Of a DNA stretch of 64,000 nucleotides, positions 1-8,485 are shown piece after piece. Made by a program: the position numbers and the translations under genes. Source of the stretch: Dryocola sp032051265 (GTDB lineage: Bacteria > Pseudomonadota > Gammaproteobacteria > Enterobacterales > Enterobacteriaceae); the NCBI GenBank assembly GCA_032051265.1, contig DAMBYU010000006.1, forward strand, positions 248,001-312,000, in the 5' to 3' direction. Below the pieces are notes generated by a model. That model made no database searches, was not told the origin of the DNA, and saw only the letters and a list, made by a program, of their open reading frames with translations. Positions within the stretch are counted from its first letter, which is position 1, and each line of letters starts with the position of its first letter.

Positions 1-693
1 GATTTGTCCGGCGTTACCCACCACTTTGCCATCGGCCTCAATAATCAGCACCTGGCCTTTGATGCCCTCCCCCATCTGTTGGGCAAGCTGGTTGAAGAAC
101 CCAAGCGTGACATCAATGGTCGCAACTCCCCACGGCTGCCCGTCCTTGATTATCGCCATTGCACAGTTAGTGCGCGGCTGCGGGCTGGCGTCATCCTGAT
201 AAGCTTTCGCCCAGGCGCACTGCCCGGCAGGAGAAGCGAGGCCTGATTTATACCAGACCTGCTCGTAATAATTCGGCGCTTCGTCAGAGTTCCAGTAGGT
301 GTTTTCTTCCAGCCCGTTGCTGGCGTTACGGGCAAAGAAAGTACTGAATTTATTGCGCCCGACTTCGCGTTTCTCCGGCAGCGGCCAGATGCCTCCGCCA
401 AACACATTCACATCCCGATACTGATCGATAAGCGACGGCAGCAGGCGATTGATATCATCGCTCTGCATCGTGGCAACCGACTGCGTGATACTGCGCATTT
501 GCGCCTGTACGCGGTTCATTTGTTCAACGATATTCACCGCAACGTTACCTACCTGGTAACGAATTAGCTGCGTTTCGTTGTGCTTAATTTGCGGCGTAAC
601 GAAATAGTGAATAACTAACGAGGTGATCATCGTCAGTAACCCAAAAAAAAGACATAAAGAGACAATAAAACGGGATTGTGTTGTTTTAAGCAT
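1..693 (-). CDS. Membrane sensor protein, N-terminal part (runs off window)
   Basis: This open frame of 231 codons starts at the ATG at 693-691 and runs off the left edge in frame. The N-terminus MLKTTQSRF is followed by one hydrophobic segment (about residues 10-32), then a long extracytoplasmic region that starts with a helical stretch and continues with a fold typical of periplasmic Cache/PDC sensor domains (FGGGIWPLPE, a Tyr/Trp-rich centre, a closing strand GVATIDVTLGFF). In enterobacteria such an N-terminus is usually joined to a GGDEF, EAL or chemoreceptor output domain, but the output half lies outside the window, so the class is unknown. A weak AGGTG precedes the start. Confidence 0.7.
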   Translation of the reverse strand, partial: MLKTTQSRFIVSLCLFFGLLTMITSLVIHYFVTPQIKHNETQLIRYQVGNVAVNIVEQMNRVQAQMRSITQSVATMQSDDINRLLPSLIDQYRDVNVFGGGIWPLPEKREVGRNKFSTFFARNASNGLEENTYWNSDEAPNYYEQVWYKSGLASPAGQCAWAKAYQDDASPQPRTNCAMAIIKDGQPWGVATIDVTLGFFNQLAQQMGEGIKGQVLIIEADGKVVGNAGQI

Positions 694-987
694 GACGGTG
701 GCACCTGGAAATAAAAGCGAAGCGCTTGCTGTTGTCTACGGCTTGCCCTCGACAAACTTGAACCCTAATACGTGCCAGCCTCCTCAGAATGTAACGCAGC
801 GAAATTAATTTCCAGTGAAATCCATAACATAACCATTGACTCTGAAACATTTTGTCATACTTTGGCGCTTAACCATGGCCCTGAAAAGGTCGGATCTCCT
901 CCACGTTACAAAGAAGATAACAATACTGGACGATGCAAAGGGCTTACGGCGACGGTCGTTCTGCCGCCTGGCACACCGACGGCACCA
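694..987. other. Intergenic region between sensor gene and PTS gene
   Basis: This 294-nt stretch separates the sensor start from the EIIBC stop. It must hold the sensor promoter on the minus strand. On the plus strand TTGACT (836-841) and TACTTT (858-863) sit 16 bp apart like a sigma70 promoter, but no convincing plus-strand gene follows. No clear intrinsic terminator for the EIIBC gene was found. Confidence 0.35.
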
Positions 988-2358
988 TCAGGCCTTCTCA
1001 CGAACCAGCAGCGTGGTCAGCATGAACGATAAGACCAGCGCCAGCGCAACGCCCATCAGGGCAAATATAAAATAGGGTCCGATATAGGCTGGCAGACTGA
1101 AGATACTCGACAGAATGTAGCCATACAGCCGCACGCCGAAGAAAGCGATAAACGCAGACGCGACGGCACTTGCCACGGTCGCGGCGATAAACGCTTTTTT
1201 ATAGCGCGTCAGCACGCCGAACAGCGCAGGTTCCGTGATACCCAGCAGCGCAGAAATTCCAGCAGAGAGCACGACCGAGCGATCGGCACGTGACTTACTC
1301 TGCCGCCAGATAGCAAAAGTGGAACCGGCAATCGCCATATTCGCCATAAACATCATCGGCATCAGCATGTCGTAACCGCGGTCGGTAAAGTTTTGCAGCG
1401 CAATGGGCGTCATGGCGTGGTGCATTCCGGTGAGAATGGCTATCGGGCGAATCGCCCCAACCACCAGCCCGGCAAAGCTTGCCGATACGCCAAACAGCCC
1501 TTCGATAAACCACGCCAGACCTTTTCCGAGATAAATCCCCAGCGGACCGATAACCACCAGCGCCACAAGCGCTGCCAGGAACAGCGTCAGCGTCGGCGTA
1601 AAGACGGTTTTCAGCACGTCCGGCATAAAGCTGTCTACCCAGCGATGGATATAGCTCAGAGCCAGAACAGAGAAAATTACCGGGATAACGCTTGCTGCGT
1701 AGTTAAAGACGGAAACCGGGATCGCGTTGAGAAAATAGAACGCATCAACGGCGCCGGGCGCATGCCCTGCCAGCGCTTTTGCCGCCTCAATCAGCGATGG
1801 ATACATAAAGCAGGCGGCAACCGCAGCGGCCAGATATTCGTTGGTTTTGAAAATGCGCGCCGCAGAGATCGCAAGGAAAAATGGCAGGAAATAGAACACG
1901 CCGCTGGCGATCAGATCGATTACGATCACCGTGTCGCTTGTTGCGGAAATAACCTTCAGCGCAATCAAGCCTGCCAGCAAACCTTTGATCATCCCCGCGC
2001 CAGCAATAGCAGGTACGATTGGCCCGAAGACGCCGGATACCGTATCCATAAACAGGGAGATCGGACTTTTACGTTCTTTTTTTTGCTCGCCTGTTGTGCC
2101 CTGAGCGGAAGATGAGCCCAGCGCGGTGGACAGTTGTTCATACCAGCTATTCACCTGCGGGCCGATGATGATCTGGAACTGATCGCTTTGAATCTGCGTC
2201 CCCAGAATACCCGGCAGCTTTTTAATTTCTGGCTGATCGATTTTACCTTCATCAACGATGTCAAAACGCAGGCGTGTCATGCAGTGCCAGACTTTATTTA
2301 TATTATCGGCCCCGCCAACCAGGTGAATAATATTATTGATGGCCTCAACTGTCCCCAT
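988..2358 (-). CDS. PTS system EIIBC permease, glucose superfamily, substrate unknown
   Basis: This inner-membrane phosphotransferase permease has 456 residues. The EIIB domain (about 1-90) contains the phospho-acceptor Cys26 in WHCMTRLRF. A linker leads to the EIIC domain (about 105-456) with many hydrophobic helices, including the GMHHAMTPIALQNF segment and the substrate-region motif GITEPALFG. There is no EIIA domain, so the phosphoryl group would have to come from another protein such as EIIA-Glc (family knowledge). The ATG is preceded by GGAG at 7 nt. It is divergent from a mannonate-dehydratase-type enzyme and close to a GntR regulator, which suggests a small carbohydrate locus. The transported sugar cannot be told from sequence. 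Confidence 0.9.
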   Translation of the reverse strand: MGTVEAINNIIHLVGGADNINKVWHCMTRLRFDIVDEGKIDQPEIKKLPGILGTQIQSDQFQIIIGPQVNSWYEQLSTALGSSSAQGTTGEQKKERKSPISLFMDTVSGVFGPIVPAIAGAGMIKGLLAGLIALKVISATSDTVIVIDLIASGVFYFLPFFLAISAARIFKTNEYLAAAVAACFMYPSLIEAAKALAGHAPGAVDAFYFLNAIPVSVFNYAASVIPVIFSVLALSYIHRWVDSFMPDVLKTVFTPTLTLFLAALVALVVIGPLGIYLGKGLAWFIEGLFGVSASFAGLVVGAIRPIAILTGMHHAMTPIALQNFTDRGYDMLMPMMFMANMAIAGSTFAIWRQSKSRADRSVVLSAGISALLGITEPALFGVLTRYKKAFIAATVASAVASAFIAFFGVRLYGYILSSIFSLPAYIGPYFIFALMGVALALVLSFMLTTLLVREKA

Positions 2359-2434
2359 TAATGGCTCCGGATAGTAGGTTTAAAGTTATCTGCGACATGG
2401 CCACGATGGTAGAGAAACAAAAGCAACAAAACAA

Positions 2435-2546
2435 ACCAATAAAACTTGAACCGCATCACAAGAAACCAATGTATAAAGCCCTTACCGCATTAATAACGCA
2501 AATTGGTCTGGTTTTTACTTAGTATTAAACTCATTTCCTGACCAAT
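2435..2546. promoter_or_regulatory. Repeated ACCAAT motifs in divergent promoter region
   Basis: The 304-nt gap between the divergent EIIBC and dehydratase genes is AT-rich and has no convincing gene. ACCAAT occurs at 2435-2440, 2465-2470 and 2541-2546, and its complement ATTGGT at 2502-2507. The last two lie in a near-perfect inverted repeat, ATTGGTCTGG (2502-2511) against CCTGACCAAT (2537-2546). This could be the operator of the nearby GntR regulator. That assignment is inferred. Confidence 0.4.
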
Positions 2547-2662
2547 AAAAATTAATAAAAAAGCGGTTTACCTGCGCCTGTAAATAGGGTGATAGTAAAT
2601 AAAGAAAAACCTTTTATTGATGAGCAACCGGCCTGTTTTATGACGGCTTGTGGAGTTATCTC

Positions 2663-3862
2663 GTGCTACCAACCCTTATTGAAAATATCGAATGCTTTAT
2701 TACCAAACCCGACCGCCACAATCTGGTAAGCGTGCGCGTCACCACCAATAAAGGTGTCACCGGGCACGGATGCGCAACCTTCCAGCAGCGTCCGCTGGCG
2801 GTAAAAACCATGGTCGATGAATATCTGAAACCGCTGTTGCTCGGACGGGATGCCAATCACATCGAAGACCTGTGGCAAATGATGACCGTCAACGCTTACT
2901 GGCGCAACGGCCCGGTGATGAACAACGCCATTGCCGGTGTTGATATGGCACTGTGGGATATTAAGGGTCAGCTGGCGGATATGCCGCTGTACCAGCTTTT
3001 TGGCGGTAAATCGAAAGACGCTATTGCCGTTTACAGTCATGCGGCAAGCGAAACGCTGGAGGGGCTTTACCAGGAAGTGGATAAACTGCTGGCGCAGGGT
3101 TACCGCTACATTCGCTGCCAGCTTGGTTTTTACGGCGGAACGCCACAGGGACTGCATGCCACGAAAAACCCAACGACGGGCGCGTATTACGATCAGGATG
3201 AATACATGGCCAACACCATCGCCATGTTTAAAGCCCTGCGTGAGAAGTACGGCAGTCAGTTCCATATTCTGCACGACGTGCATGAGCGCCTGTTCCCGCA
3301 GCAGGCCATTCAGCTGGCGAAGCGGCTTGAACCTTACCAGCCGTGGTTCCTTGAAGATATTCTTCCTCCGCAGCAAAGCGCCTGGCTTGACCAGGTTCGC
3401 GCCCACTCCTGCGTGCCGCTGGCGATGGGCGAGCTGTTTAACAACCCGGCGGAATGGCACGATCTGATTGTCAATCGTCGTATCGATTTCATTCGCTGCC
3501 ACGTTTCACAGATAGGTGGGATCACGCCCGCGCTGAAGCTGGCTATTTTGTGCCAGGCCTTTGGTGTACGCCTGGCGTGGCACGGCCCTCCTGACATGAC
3601 CCCTATCGGCGTGGCGGTGAATACGCATCTCAATATTCATCTGCACAACGCGGCGATTCAGGAGTTCATTCCGAATAAACCGAATACCGAAGCGGTATTC
3701 CCGGGCGCACCGACGGCAGAGCAAGGCTATATGTACCCGCTGGAGAAAGCGGGTATCGGCGTAGGCTTTGACCAGCAGAAGGCGGAAAGCTTCCCGGTAG
3801 CGTATCGCCCGCATGAGTGGACCCAAAGCCGCCTGCCAAACGGTGCGATTCACACGCCCTGA
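2663..3862 (+). CDS. Mannonate dehydratase-type enzyme (enolase superfamily, ManD/RspA family)
   Basis: The product has 399 residues and very likely dehydrates a sugar acid such as D-mannonate or D-gluconate to 2-keto-3-deoxygluconate in the cytoplasm. The N-terminal capping domain (about 1-115) precedes the TIM barrel. Metal-ligand motifs are visible: Asp in LHDVHERLF, Glu in WFLEDILPP and Glu in AMGELFNNP. The conserved SQIGGITPALK and AWHGPPDMTPIG follow. The start is set at GTG 2663 because GGAG (2652-2655) lies 7 nt upstream. An upstream TTG at 2648 is in frame but overlaps that site. Many family members are poor catalysts, so the true substrate is open. The 3' end overlaps the convergent GntR gene by 13 nt. 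Confidence 0.85.
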   Translation: MLPTLIENIECFITKPDRHNLVSVRVTTNKGVTGHGCATFQQRPLAVKTMVDEYLKPLLLGRDANHIEDLWQMMTVNAYWRNGPVMNNAIAGVDMALWDIKGQLADMPLYQLFGGKSKDAIAVYSHAASETLEGLYQEVDKLLAQGYRYIRCQLGFYGGTPQGLHATKNPTTGAYYDQDEYMANTIAMFKALREKYGSQFHILHDVHERLFPQQAIQLAKRLEPYQPWFLEDILPPQQSAWLDQVRAHSCVPLAMGELFNNPAEWHDLIVNRRIDFIRCHVSQIGGITPALKLAILCQAFGVRLAWHGPPDMTPIGVAVNTHLNIHLHNAAIQEFIPNKPNTEAVFPGAPTAEQGYMYPLEKAGIGVGFDQQKAESFPVAYRPHEWTQSRLPNGAIHTP

Positions 3863-4605
3863 TTGCCTTTGCGAAAGGCCAGGTTGTCGTGGTTAAAGGG
3901 AATGACGTAGGTGCAGGAATAGTTGATATCGACGATTTCACTTATCTCAAATACCCGCCCGCCTTCCAGAATTCCCCGGTTGATGATGTACATCGCCGGG
4001 CTTCCTTTTTTACACTCCAGCAGCCCTGCCTGCTCTTTATTAATGCTCACGGCCTGATAGCTGGTCAGCAAATGAGAAATACGATAGCCCTTGCTCAGCA
4101 CATACTGCTGAATGGACTTCTCAATAACGAGTTGATTAAGGTCGGGGAAATCCTTTACCGGCATGCGCGAAGTCTCAATCTGCACCTTTTGATTATCCAC
4201 ATAGCGCAGGCGGCAAAACTGCCAGATAAAGTCTTCTTCGCCGAGGCCAAACACCTGCTGCTCTTCACGATCGGGCAATTTTTTATGCAGGTTAAGCATA
4301 CGAAAAGCGATCTGATCGAAGCGCTTTTCGGTGATGGAGTTGTAGACCAGCGGATTATTGCGCGCCTGCTGATTAATCCAGATGCCCGACCCCTGCACAA
4401 TTTCAACCACCCCAATGCTCACCAGTTTTTCCAGAGCCTTGCGAATGGTAAAGCGGGAAACGCCATATTCTTCAGCCAGCTGCCGCTCGGGAGGAAGCTT
4501 GCGCAATGCCGATCCGCTCTGCTGATAGATTTTGCTGAGTAAATCCTGCGTGACAAACTCTTTTTTCTTCATGCCGCTTGCGGATCCCTCTCGCTGGTTT
4601 TTCAT
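3850..4605 (-). CDS. GntR/HutC-family regulator with UTRA domain
   Basis: This 251-residue transcription factor has an N-terminal winged helix (about 15-80; LPPERQLAEEYGVSRFTIRKALEKL) and a C-terminal ligand-binding UTRA domain (about 95-245) that in this family senses a sugar or sugar phosphate. It is convergent with the dehydratase and probably controls the EIIBC/dehydratase divergent promoters. The first ATG lacks a clear ribosome-binding site. A second ATG at codon 12 (MKKKEF) has AGAGGG about 13 nt upstream and could be the real start. The effector is unknown. Confidence 0.88.
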   Translation of the reverse strand: MKNQREGSASGMKKKEFVTQDLLSKIYQQSGSALRKLPPERQLAEEYGVSRFTIRKALEKLVSIGVVEIVQGSGIWINQQARNNPLVYNSITEKRFDQIAFRMLNLHKKLPDREEQQVFGLGEEDFIWQFCRLRYVDNQKVQIETSRMPVKDFPDLNQLVIEKSIQQYVLSKGYRISHLLTSYQAVSINKEQAGLLECKKGSPAMYIINRGILEGGRVFEISEIVDINYSCTYVIPFNHDNLAFRKGNQGV

Positions 4606-4700
4606 GGTGGTAAACGCATTATTCAGCCGGGCGTGACTCAGACCGGCTGAAACAGGAAGGTATAGCGTGAATTATTATCCGTAATAACGTGACGAGTGAC

Positions 4701-5174
4701 CTACTTACGCAATAACTGCTGGAGTCGCTGCTGCTGCCGACGCTCCAGCCAGCCGTGCAAAACAAACAGCCGCACGCCACGTACCACCAGTAACGCGCCC
4801 CAGATTACCGTCGGCCAGATAAACCAAAACTGGCCGGGCGAGGTAACCAGGTTTATCGCCGTCAGCCCGGCGCAGATAACAGCCCAGGTTAAAACGGCGC
4901 GATAAAAACCATACTCCCTGTTCAGACGTTTTTTCGCCTGTTCAATTTTCTGGTTTAACGCCTCATCCTGAGTGGGTTCTGCAGACATCTCCGCATTCAA
5001 ATCGGCCACTTTTAAATCAAATGCCGCAGCTATTGCGCTCAGGGTTTCCAGGCTCGCCTGGCCGCCGTTTTCAATCCGCTGAATGGTGCGCACACTTAAA
5101 GAAGAAAGCTCTGCCAGCTGCTCCTGAGACCAGGCTCTTGATAAGCGCAGCGCTTTAATAGTTGAGTATTTCAT
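4701..5174 (-). CDS. XRE-type HTH protein with C-terminal 2TM domain
   Basis: The 157-residue protein has an N-terminal Cro/C1-type helix-turn-helix (about 3-60; LRLSRAWSQEQLAELSSLS, then VRTIQRIENG). A polar, partly coiled-coil linker leads to two predicted membrane helices (about 92-112 and 118-140) in the arrangement called the 2TM domain. It is probably an inner-membrane-anchored DNA-binding protein. The tail LERRQQQRLQQLLRK is strongly basic. GGAG lies about 10 nt before the ATG. Neighbours (GntR, norR) give no clue to its target, and no function is assigned. Confidence 0.82.
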   Translation of the reverse strand: MKYSTIKALRLSRAWSQEQLAELSSLSVRTIQRIENGGQASLETLSAIAAAFDLKVADLNAEMSAEPTQDEALNQKIEQAKKRLNREYGFYRAVLTWAVICAGLTAINLVTSPGQFWFIWPTVIWGALLVVRGVRLFVLHGWLERRQQQRLQQLLRK

Positions 5175-5301
5175 AGTGGGTTTTCTCCACGTTGTAAACC
5201 AGCCTTCACTTTGCGCCAGCCGCAGTTAACGCGCCACGACAGCACCGCGACACCAACCCGACAGCTTCACGACAGCGGTTGTCAGGGCACATAATCCGCT
5301 T

Positions 5302-6816
5302 TTACTTTACGCCAAGACGTTTAGCCAGCCGGTGCAGGTTTGCCACATCAAGCTGTAACTGGCGGGCGGTCGCCGCCCAGTTTCCACCGTTAGCATCGAG
5401 CGCCTGAATAACAACCTGGCGCTGAAAATCATCCGTAGCCGTCCGTAAATTATCCACGAGGGGATGCGTTTTTGCCGCCGCAGGCAGACTCTTTAATTCT
5501 GCGTCCGCCAGTTGAAAATGCTGTGGCTGCAGCAGCAGCTCCCCTTCCGGATGCCCGGCCCGCGCCAGAACAATCGCGCGATAAATGGCGTGTTCAAGCT
5601 CGCGGATATTACCCGGCCAGTCGTAACGGCGGAGTAAATCTCGTGCGCCGTCGCTTAGCACCACCTGTTTCAGGCCCATTTTTACGCGGCTTTGCTCGCA
5701 GAAAAAACCCGCTAAAAGCGTGATGTCATCGCCACGTTCGCGCAGAGGCGGAACGTGCACCGGAAAGACGCTTAAACGGTGAAAGAGGTCGGAGCGAAAA
5801 TGCCCTTCCAGCACCTGCTGCTTCAGATCCCGGTTAGTTGCCGCCAGCACCCGCACGTTGACGCGCTGGCTGCTGTCATCCCCCACCCGCTGAATATCGC
5901 CGTATTGCAAAACACGCAGCAGTTTGGCCTGTAGCGTCAGCGGCAGTTCGCCGATTTCATCGAGAAACAGCGTACCGTTATCCGCCATCTCAAATTTCCC
6001 GGTTCGATGGTGTATCGCCCCGGTAAACGCGCCTTTAACGTGACCAAATAATTCACTTTCCGCCACGCTTTCCGGCAAAGCCGCACAGTTGAGATAAACA
6101 AGCGGATTGGCCGCTCGTGCCGATCCACTGTGAATCGCCCGCGCCACAAGCTCTTTACCCACGCCCGTTTCGCCGGTGATCAGCACATTCAGATCCGATC
6201 CCGCGACAATTTCGATCTCTCTCTTCAGTTGCTCAATGCCCGCAGATAACCCCACCATTTCCGTAGCGCCAGTTTTCCCCGTGGCGGGTGCCGCGTTCGC
6301 CGCAGGCGTCTGGTTTTCCAGCTGTTCCATCAGCAGGGCGTTATTCAGCGCCCCGGCGGCCAGCACGCTGATAAGCCGCAGCTCCTCATCGCTGAAATGG
6401 TCGAATTGTGCGGGGTCCATGCCGTCTACGGTCAAGGCGCCAATCAGGTTCTGGTCAGCGAACAGCGGTAACCCAAGGCAGGCATGCACTTTTAAATCAC
6501 TGTGCTGAGGGATCAGCCCGTCGTAGGGATCGGGTAGCTCGCTTTCGGCTGGGAAACGCACCACGTCGCCCGCGCGCGCAATAGCCTCAAGGCGCGGATG
6601 TGCGTCCAGCGCAAACCGTCTTCCGAGGACATCTTCTGCCAGCCCGTCAATAGCCAACGGGCGGAACTGGCGCGCCTCGTAGCGCAGCAATGCTGTGGCA
6701 TCGCTGTCTAAAAGCTGGCGCAGCGTGTGGATTAAGCGCGCAAAGCGGTCCTGATGGGTAATACCGTTTTGCAGTTCGATGGCGATATTGGCAAGCGAGG
6801 TGATGGACAGGCTCAT
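5302..6816 (-). CDS. norR: Nitric-oxide-sensing sigma54 activator NorR
   Basis: NorR activates norVW when nitric oxide binds a mononuclear iron in its GAF domain. The 504 residues show the GAF domain (about 20-170), an AAA+ sigma54-interaction domain (about 187-415) with Walker A GETGVGKE, the sigma54-contacting loop GAFTGA and the sensor region DLFHRL, and a Fis-type helix-turn-helix at the end (NWAATARQLQLDVANLHRLAKRL). Length matches the E. coli protein (504). It is divergent from norV with three NorR boxes between them. GGGAGCT lies before the ATG. No key motif is missing. Confidence 0.97.
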   Translation of the reverse strand: MSLSITSLANIAIELQNGITHQDRFARLIHTLRQLLDSDATALLRYEARQFRPLAIDGLAEDVLGRRFALDAHPRLEAIARAGDVVRFPAESELPDPYDGLIPQHSDLKVHACLGLPLFADQNLIGALTVDGMDPAQFDHFSDEELRLISVLAAGALNNALLMEQLENQTPAANAAPATGKTGATEMVGLSAGIEQLKREIEIVAGSDLNVLITGETGVGKELVARAIHSGSARAANPLVYLNCAALPESVAESELFGHVKGAFTGAIHHRTGKFEMADNGTLFLDEIGELPLTLQAKLLRVLQYGDIQRVGDDSSQRVNVRVLAATNRDLKQQVLEGHFRSDLFHRLSVFPVHVPPLRERGDDITLLAGFFCEQSRVKMGLKQVVLSDGARDLLRRYDWPGNIRELEHAIYRAIVLARAGHPEGELLLQPQHFQLADAELKSLPAAAKTHPLVDNLRTATDDFQRQVVIQALDANGGNWAATARQLQLDVANLHRLAKRLGVK

Positions 6817-6858
6817 AAGCAGCTCCCTGGAAAGATGCGTTAAGCCTACTTTATGGTA

Positions 6859-6913
6859 GTCAAAATGACAACAGTATTGTCATTTTAACATTATCAAGCA
6901 ATGTCATTTTGAC
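6859..6913. promoter_or_regulatory. Three NorR enhancer sites
   Basis: Three copies of GT-N7-AC occur in the norR-norV gap: GTCAAAATGAC (6859-6869), GTCATTTTAAC (6879-6889) and GTCATTTTGAC (6903-6913). Three such sites are needed for NorR activation of norVW in E. coli. Spacing is 20 and 24 bp. Confidence 0.9.
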
Positions 6914-6968
6914 ATTAACACAACCAGGTAAATCAATAAAAAACAATAAATTCAAAGAGATAAAAAGT

Positions 6969-6983
6969 TGGCACGCCGTTTGT
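6969..6983 (+). promoter_or_regulatory. Sigma54 promoter of norVW
   Basis: TGGCAC-N5-TTGT matches the -24/-12 consensus except that the -12 element ends in GT instead of GC. It lies about 55 bp downstream of the last NorR site and 54 nt before the norV ATG, as expected for a NorR-activated promoter. Confidence 0.8.
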
Positions 6984-7036
6984 AATAGGAATAGCACATG
7001 CATCATTTTATTTAATTGCTTATTGAGGTCCTACAA

Positions 7037-8485
7037 ATGGCTATTCTGGTTAAAAACAACATTCATTGGGTTGGTCAACGTGACTGGGAAGTCCGCGATT
7101 TTCACGGTACCGAATATAAAACGCTGCGCGGCAGCAGCTATAACAGCTATCTCATTCGTGAAGAAAAAAACGTCCTGATCGATACCGTCGATCATAAATT
7201 CAGCCGCGAGTTCGTGCAAAACCTGCGCGGCGAAATCGACCTGGCCGATATCGATTACATCATTATTAACCATGCGGAAGAAGATCACGCAGGCGCGCTG
7301 ACCGAACTGATGATGCAGATCCCGGACACGCCGATCTACTGTACCGCGAACGCCATTGACTCTATTACCGGTCATCACCACCATCCGGAATGGAACTTCA
7401 ACGTTGTGAAAACCGGCGACTCGCTGGATATCGGCAACGGCAAGCAGCTGATTTTCGTTGAAACTCCGATGCTGCACTGGCCGGACAGCATGATGACCTA
7501 CATGACCGGCGATGCGGTGTTGTTCAGCAACGACGCCTTCGGCCAGCACTACTGCGACGAACACCTGTTCAATGATGAAGTGGATCAAACCGAACTGTTC
7601 GAACAGTGCCAGCGCTACTATGCCAACATCCTGACGCCGTTCAGCCGCCTGGTGACGCCAAAAATCACTGAGATCCTCGGCTTCAACCTGCCGGTGGATA
7701 TGATTGCGACCTCTCACGGCGTGGTATGGCGCGATAACCCGACGCAGATTGTCGAAATGTACCTGAAATGGGCGGCGGATTATCAGGAAGATCGCATCAC
7801 TATCTTCTACGACACCATGTCCAATAATACCCGTATGATGGCCGACGCCATCGCACAGGGCATTGCCGAAACGGACCCACGCGTGGCGGTGAAAATCTTC
7901 AACGTAGCGCGCAGCGATAAAAACGAAATCCTGACCAACGTCTTCCGTTCCAAAGGTGTGCTGGTCGGCACCTCGACTATGAACAACGTCATGATGCCGA
8001 AAATTGCCGGCCTGGTGGAGGAGATCACCGGTCTGCGTTTCCGCAACAAACGCGCCAGCGCCTTTGGCTCTCACGGCTGGAGCGGCGGCGCGGTAGACCG
8101 TCTCTCCACCCGTCTGCAGGATGCCGGCCTGGAAATGTCCCTGAGCCTGAAAGCAAAATGGCGCCCGGATATTGATGCGCTGGAAATCTGCCGTGAGCAC
8201 GGCCGTGCCATCGCACGCCAGTGGGCGTTAACTCCGCTGCCAGCAGCCAGCAGCGCCGCCGCGCCGCAGCAGGAAGTCGCCGCTGTTGAAGCCAAATCCT
8301 GTGCTGACCTGGGCCCACGCATGCAGTGCAGCGTCTGCCAGTGGATCTACGATCCGCAAACCGGCGAGCCTATGCAAGATGTACAGCCAGGGACAGCCTG
8401 GAGCGACGTGCCTGATACTTTCCTGTGCCCTGAATGTTCTCTGGGCAAAGATGTGTTTGACGTGCTGGCTACGGAGGCAAAATGA
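7037..8485 (+). CDS. norV: Anaerobic nitric oxide reductase flavorubredoxin
   Basis: NorV reduces nitric oxide to nitrous oxide in the cytoplasm under anaerobic conditions, taking electrons from NorW. The 482 residues show a metallo-beta-lactamase-like diiron domain (about 1-250) with ligands H79, E81 and D83 in NHAEEDH, a flavodoxin domain (about 254-393; DTMSNNTRMMADAI) that binds FMN, and a C-terminal rubredoxin (about 427-482) with two CxxC iron ligand pairs (CSVC, CPEC). The start at 7037 (MAILVKNN) has GAGG about 8 nt upstream. An in-frame start at 7016 would add seven residues and is less likely. The stop overlaps the norW start (ATGA). Confidence 0.97.
   Translation: MAILVKNNIHWVGQRDWEVRDFHGTEYKTLRGSSYNSYLIREEKNVLIDTVDHKFSREFVQNLRGEIDLADIDYIIINHAEEDHAGALTELMMQIPDTPIYCTANAIDSITGHHHHPEWNFNVVKTGDSLDIGNGKQLIFVETPMLHWPDSMMTYMTGDAVLFSNDAFGQHYCDEHLFNDEVDQTELFEQCQRYYANILTPFSRLVTPKITEILGFNLPVDMIATSHGVVWRDNPTQIVEMYLKWAADYQEDRITIFYDTMSNNTRMMADAIAQGIAETDPRVAVKIFNVARSDKNEILTNVFRSKGVLVGTSTMNNVMMPKIAGLVEEITGLRFRNKRASAFGSHGWSGGAVDRLSTRLQDAGLEMSLSLKAKWRPDIDALEICREHGRAIARQWALTPLPAASSAAAPQQEVAAVEAKSCADLGPRMQCSVCQWIYDPQTGEPMQDVQPGTAWSDVPDTFLCPECSLGKDVFDVLATEAK

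Noticed and set aside
772..1075. Short plus-strand frames next to a promoter-like sequence at 836-863
   Set aside because: They overlap the 3' end of the EIIBC gene, lack ribosome-binding sites and show no family. Only the promoter-like pair was kept as a weak note.
2666..3502. Minus-strand open frame opposite the dehydratase gene (278 codons)
   Set aside because: It is a mirror of the sense reading frame with no family features.
7031..8200. Long minus-strand open frame opposite norV (389 codons)
   Set aside because: It lies wholly antisense to a well-conserved gene, has no recognisable domain or ribosome-binding site, and arises from codon bias on the sense strand.
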